Assembly (NCBI RefSeq): GCF_019059575.1 | Contig: NW_024882029.1 | Location: forward strand, 124,001 to 188,000 | DNA length: 64,000 nucleotides | Direction of reading: 5' to 3' | From: Amphibalanus amphitrite | Lineage: Eukaryota; Arthropoda; Thecostraca; Balanomorpha; Balanidae | Shown: one piece after another, positions 59,481 to 64,000 of the stretch | How the letters are laid out: the number at the start of each line of letters is the position of its first letter | How positions within the stretch are numbered: position 1 is the stretch's first letter | The notes under the pieces: generated by a model | Databases searched by the model: none | The model's input: only the letters and a program-made list of their open reading frames with translations | Told to the model about the DNA's origin: nothing | Program-made: the position numbers and the translations under genes

Positions 59481-61404
59481 CTGATAGCAGGCTAGGTCAC
59501 AGAGGCCGGATCACTGAGGGTCACAATATGAAAGTGTCGTGAGATACATGTTGTGTGGTCCATTTTCAACGTCAAATGCGATTAGGTGAGTCAGGCAACC
59601 TTTGGGGCCAGTTTAGATGATGTTCTGGTGAAGGTCAGGTCAAGGTCAGGTCAAATTTGGTCAAAGTTCGAAGTTTATATTTTTGCATAAAACGGAAATT
59701 GAATCGATGCAGCTCGTCACCGGGAGACTAGTGGTGGTATTTGTTTTGCGCTACGTGGTCTAGAACTGCTAAAAATTGAGTTCGAAAATTTGACTTCATC
59801 AATTTTGAACAATTTTTCCCAATAACACGGCCAAAAAAGAGTTAACGATCTCAAAGTTGGATGTGGATAAAAGACGCTGGGGACTATCATATATGTTCCA
59901 GCTTTTCGAAATTCGATAAACCTTTGGGATTTTTTGGCTATTAAATATACAAAAAACTACGTTTTTGATTTTTAAGGCTCAAAAACCGAAATATCAAAAC
60001 TCCAAGATATCAGTATTACAGCCCTGTTAATTACGGAGCGAGCGAAGCGAGCGGAGTCTTACGTAGAATAGCGGAAATTTCTCAGTATGAGCGGCCGGCC
60101 GGCCGTGGTCACGCTTTTGCGACGCTTTTATCTCAGCAACCATGCTTGACCGATTTACATGCGGTAATTTTTGTAGGGTAGCTTCATTCCTTCTACCAAG
60201 TATTGGACTATTCCCGATGCATGTGGGTGACCCTCTTATGCACGTGCCACTTGCAAAACGAAGAGGTGTCAGTTTTGTGACAATTGCAATATCTCGGTAA
60301 CTACTGGGCCGATTGCGCTGAAACTTGGCATGTAGGGCACCCACTATAGGCAATGCATTTGCATGTGCCACAGTTGGGGTGCTGCTGCACGTGCGTACAT
60401 GCAGGGGTCGATTCCAATCTCGAGAACGGCTGGACCGATTGCGCTCAAATTTGGTACGCGGTTAGGGACCGGTTGGTAGGGTGCAGTGCAAAAGTCAGTT
60501 GGGGCCCATTTTGCACGTGCGCACGTGCAGGGTACCGCTTCCAGATCTTGAGAACGGCCAGGCCGATTGTGCTGAAATTTGGCACATCGCTAGAGACCAA
60601 TCAGTAGGGTGCCGTGCACAAGTCAGTGGGAGGTACCACCTCGCAATTTCGCACGTGCAAGGCCCACCCTCTCGCTCGCTCCGTTGGTCGCCCCAAAAGG
60701 CGTTTTACTGGTTTTACCTACATCTTTTATGTCCACAATATTTTTATATATCTTCAAAACTGTAGGCCTGACAGCTCTTTCCGCGAAACCTTTTTTGGGT
60801 CGAAAATGGCAGAACATGATATCATTCTGACGTCATCTGTGGCCAACCTATCATAGCCTCTGGAATTTTTATCACAATGTGTAAAATTGATGTCCAAAAC
60901 TGCAGGGCTGTCCTGAGATTTACTGAGCTCACAGATCTACATATCACTGTGATTTGGTAACGTTTACACTGAATGCTATCACAAGTTATCACTGACCTTT
61001 AATACAACCAAAAAGCAGAGTTGAACAGTCTGGCTTTACGTAAAAGTCAAACAAAATGTCAGCATACCTCTGTATCGAATTCAATAATCACAACAGCTCG
61101 TAGAGTGGAACCACACCACTCAGTTCGTCTGGAATGTCTGGACGGTGGCGATACTGCATGTGATTCAAGTGTAACTGAAAGAGCTCGCCAACCAAACACC
61201 GCGGTATGTTTAGACCGCTTGTCGCTCGGTGAAAATGTTTACAACGGCGAGCCTTACAGCAGCGCAGTCCAGGCTAAGATCAGTGTTTGGGCCTCGCCAG
61301 AGCCCACTTGCGGATTAATTGATTATTTAATCAGGAAATATTACAGAAAAATGGGAGGGGCTCTGTAGAGCCCCTTTCCCACACCCCAGTCACGCACGGG
61401 TTAA
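59480..61404. mobile_element. Composite GT / CACGTG-box region (GT-8)
   Basis: It begins with GT-type interior (AGGTCA cluster at 59634-59680 and text similar to GT-1 at 59860-59990). From about 60020 to 60810 it is the inverted copy of the element at 13.25-14.86 kb, including TTGCACGTGCGCACGTGCAG at 60511-60530. About 60815-60915 matches 9212-9310. It ends with the hairpin GGGGCTCTGTAGAGCCCC and CACGCACGGGTTAA (TTAA 61401-61404), a GT-style right end. The left end is not found. Confidence 0.6.
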
Positions 61405-61575
61405 AATATAGTACCTATGTGTATGAAAATGCCAAGATATCTTACAATTAGTGTGCTAAAAGAAATCACTGACATCCCTATTCGTCAATCAATTCTTATA
61501 AGTTATAGGAAGCAACTGACAAATTCATTATGCTGCATCACTCAGTATAGTTGTTATTGTTTCCTCTGTTGACAG

Positions 61576-63902
61576 GCGCCTCCGTCCCTCCGGCCATTGA
61601 GGACGTGACACCGCCCTCTACTGAAGCAGAGGGGGATACTTTCTCAGCCAATCAAACAGAATCTCAGCTCAAATCGCTCACGCCGAGGACGCCGGAAGCC
61701 TGTGTGGTACTGTACACAGAGACAGGGGACTTGATAGAAGAAGGCTGCGTCGATATCTCGGAACAATGCAACGAGACCAGCTGTGCTCCTGGAACCGTCT
61801 GTGGACTGAATCTAGACCAAGAAGTCGAGTGTTTCGACGAATCTGCCATTGATATACAGAATTGTGAATCAGCAGAGAGCAGACTCGCTCGGCCATGCCC
61901 TGAGCACACTGAAATATTGGGCTTCGGGATGGGATGCACATTTTGTGTTGAAGATGCCCTGCTCGATCATGGGGATCGTGCATGCATCGTCATTCCGATG
62001 GACATTGGAGAGGAAAAACAAGAATGCGTCGATATTTCAGAACGATGCGCCGAGCTTAGTTGCGAAAATGAAACAGTATGTGGCTTGAATTTGAATGAAA
62101 TCCCACAATGTTTTCCCAGTAATGTCACAGAGCTTCAGACTTGCGAATCAGAACAGGACAGACTGAATGAGCCCTGCCCTTACGGCACCAGTGTCCAAGG
62201 CTTTGGACAAGGATGCACCTTCTGCAAAGTCGATGAGCCAGATGAGATGAGAGTCTGTTTTTTGGACCCCAGTGAGCTCATGATCGAGTGTGTAGACATA
62301 TCTAAGGAATGTGAGCTTCTGGATTGCGAATTGCCAGGTATGTGCGTGTTAAACTTAAACAAAACACCAGAATGTCTGCGGAACTCTTCCGATTTGTACG
62401 AGAACTGCGATACGGAAGAATTCAGACTTGCCCAGCCGTGTCCAATTGACTTCTCAATTGTGGGATTCGGGGAGATATGCACATACTGCAGTAGTAGCTC
62501 AGATGGTCCCGAACCGACTGCCCCCACTAGTGTCAGCCCGTCAGTCATAATCCCAACAACGATGGCGCCCTTATCGGCACGCAGCTCCCCTTCTTTCACC
62601 TGTTATATCGGGGTGTACCAAGGCAAGCTCACTTTTCCATGCAAGGACTTCAGCGCAACGTGCCGAAGGTGCTCGAGGAGGGGCAAGATCTGTGTTCGGA
62701 ACATGTATCAAGAGATGAAATGTGTGACCAAGCAGGACCTGGAGCAGTATCATGCCGTGTGTGGTTCCCGGCGGAAGCGCGAGTTCCGCAGATGTCCCGA
62801 CGATTTTGAGCCAGCGGGCTACAGTGCCGGCTGCACATATTGCTGGCAGCTCTCGCCGAAACGCGTTTGTCGAGTCACGGACGGTCAGGCCAGGTGTTCT
62901 CCTCTGCCGCGGTGGTGTCAGAACTGTCCCGACAGCACCACCTGCGTCCTGGACACTGATGGCAGGGCGTGGTGCGCCACCTTCCAGATTCTATCTCACT
63001 ACAGCAGCAGCCCCAAAACGGAGCAGGTGCGGCTACTGGTACCCTGCCCGCCGGGCCAGGTGGCAGAGGCGTTCGGAGCCGGTCGCAACTACTGCCGACC
63101 GCGGGTTGGACCACGCGCCTGCCTGGTCTCACGCCACGGCGGCCGCTGCCAAGACATTGGACGCCTGTGTCAACGGCAGGGATGTGGCCGCACACAGACC
63201 TGCGTGGTTGGTACTGACGAGAAGGTGCGCTGTGTGGACCCGAATGTCCTGCAGATGCTGTACAGGAAGAACTGTGGCTCGGAGTTGCAGGGCCTCCTGC
63301 GGCCGTGCGCCGATGGCGGCGCTGTCGAGGCTTTCGGTCAGCGATGCACCTATTGTCGGCCTCGCCCCACTCGTCCAGCGGTAGCGAAAAAACGAGCATG
63401 TTTTCCAAACCGGGCAGGACCAATGTGTGTCGATATTTCAGTAGCATGCATGCGAATGGGCTGCAGTGCGATATCCAAAGGCACCTCGAAACTGTGTGTA
63501 CGGGATAGCAATACAGCCAACGTCAAGTGTGTGGACCCTCGGGTGCTGCGGCAGCACAAGAAACACTGCGGCAGCGAGCTGGAGCGGCTGACATCACCGT
63601 GTCCCAGGGGCAGCGTACCGGCCCTCTTCGGAGCCGGCTGCAACTACTGCAGCGTCTGTATCGCCATCATCAACGGCCAGTGTGTGACTGTTGACATGAT
63701 AGAGAAGGGCTGCGGGCGAATTCATTGTCGCAGAGGAACCCAGTGCGTCCTGCAGCGCTTCAGCGGCACATTCTCGTGCAAGTCGATGGCGCGGCGGATC
63801 CCCGCTTGTGGCACGCCGAGCGAGAGAAAGGACAAGCCCTGCACCCGGAGATTCTCCTTCAAAGCACCACTGGCGTTCGGTGTGAACTGCAACTACTGCT
63901 GA
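61576..63902 (+). CDS. Exon 2: secreted protein of eight ten-cysteine modules
   Basis: With exon 1 it gives about 789 residues. Upstream the frame closes at a TAG (61548), and a TTTCCTCTGTTGACAG acceptor ends at 61575, so the frame is entered by splicing. Eight modules start near residues 57, 151, 242, 357, 446, 530, 623 and 709. Each has ten Cys, except module 5 with eight. Cys 7-8 spacing is always 10, Cys 9-10 always 2, and Cys 8-9 is 12 (15 in module 8). Most modules have DI after Cys 2, PC at Cys 8, and GxGCxYC or GxGCTFC at the end. The middle (C-x4-C-x4/5-C-x8-C) resembles the follistatin N-terminal EGF-like fold; this is only a resemblance. A Ser/Thr/Pro linker follows module 3. Modules 1-3 are acidic and 4-8 basic. 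The protein stops right after the last Cys. No known family name is assigned; it is extracellular by signal peptide. Confidence 0.85.
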
Positions 63903-64000
63903 AAGGCTCATGGTGTTGGTATCTCTTTCTATAGAATCATAGATATCGCTATGGTTGAAATGAGTTGGTTATGTGTAAACTGAGCAGTTTGGGGTGTGGT
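63903..64000 (+). other. 3' UTR start of the ten-cysteine-module gene
   Basis: No polyadenylation signal before the window ends. Confidence 0.5.

Larger units (their letters stand above)
50892..61575 (+). other. 10.7-kb intron filled with transposons
   Basis: GTGAGT at 50892 to TTGACAG ending 61575. From left to right it holds GT-5, an AG end, a perfect fold-back, a long-inverted-repeat element (with GT-6 and AG-3 inside), GT-7, an AG fragment, and a composite GT/CACGTG-box region. Very little of it is unique sequence. Confidence 0.65.

Noticed and set aside
61021-61368. 115-codon frame just before the last exon
   Set aside because: It begins at a non-ATG codon within the right part of a transposon and has no domain.
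61551-61575. Apparent start of the ten-cysteine protein at a TTG
   Set aside because: This is the polypyrimidine tract and acceptor of the intron. The true start is the signal-peptide exon at 50849.

Overview
This window looks like animal, most probably arthropod, genomic DNA, and a crustacean is my best guess. The basis is split genes with GT..AG introns, GC-rich third codon positions, a class A peptide-receptor-like GPCR, clip-like cysteine modules of an arthropod type, and very heavy loading with small non-autonomous DNA transposons. The species cannot be fixed from sequence alone. I see no bacterial gene organisation, no tRNA or rRNA gene, and no CRISPR array.

Four host genes are supported. 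(1) Two exons of a rhodopsin-class GPCR on the minus strand (4360-2342), covering the N-terminus to the end of TM3, with a decayed second copy of the exon end at 254-310. (2) A secreted protein with tandem clip-like cysteine modules and a Pro-Thr-Tyr repeat tail (18738-17479, minus). (3) The last exon of a KChIP-like EF-hand calcium sensor (47460-47350, minus). (4) A plus-strand gene with a TATA box at 50590, a signal-peptide exon at 50849-50891, a 10.7-kb intron and one large terminal exon at 61576-63902. Gene 4 encodes a secreted protein of about 789 residues built from eight ten-cysteine modules. I do not recognise it as a named family, and it is the best candidate here for something undescribed. 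A possible further terminal exon (7196-7606, plus) is uncertain.

Most of the rest is repeats. The dominant class, called GT elements here, is flanked by TTAA and has ends of the form CCC..., followed by a long G-run, a short palindromic core and a C-run. Interiors are rich in TGACCT/AGGTCA. Copies lie at 10.3-11.5, 15.1-16.1, 24.0-24.9, 48.8-50.0, 50.9-51.9, 53.9-54.9, 57.4-58.6 and near 61.4 kb. A second TTAA-flanked family, called AG elements (ends AGG...), lies at 0.45-1.3, 23.2-23.7 and 55.2-56.0 kb with fragments elsewhere. There are also a TA-flanked mariner-like element (35.3-36.1 kb), two copies of a TA-flanked MITE (9.9 and 27.2 kb), a Harbinger-like element carrying an AGGTCA minisatellite (30.5-32.6 kb), a long-inverted-repeat element with arrays of TATGCATA palindromes (52.6-57.4 kb), two hairpin-like fold-backs, and two retrotransposon insertions with target-site duplications (1.7-2.05 and 37.1-39.35 kb).

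The intron of gene 4 is almost wholly made of nested elements. Between the genes are GC-rich patches (about 20.7-21.4, 28.1-28.6, 36.2-36.8, 39.6-40.0, 43.2-44.7 and 45.7-47.3 kb) with open frames on both strands but no recognisable domain.
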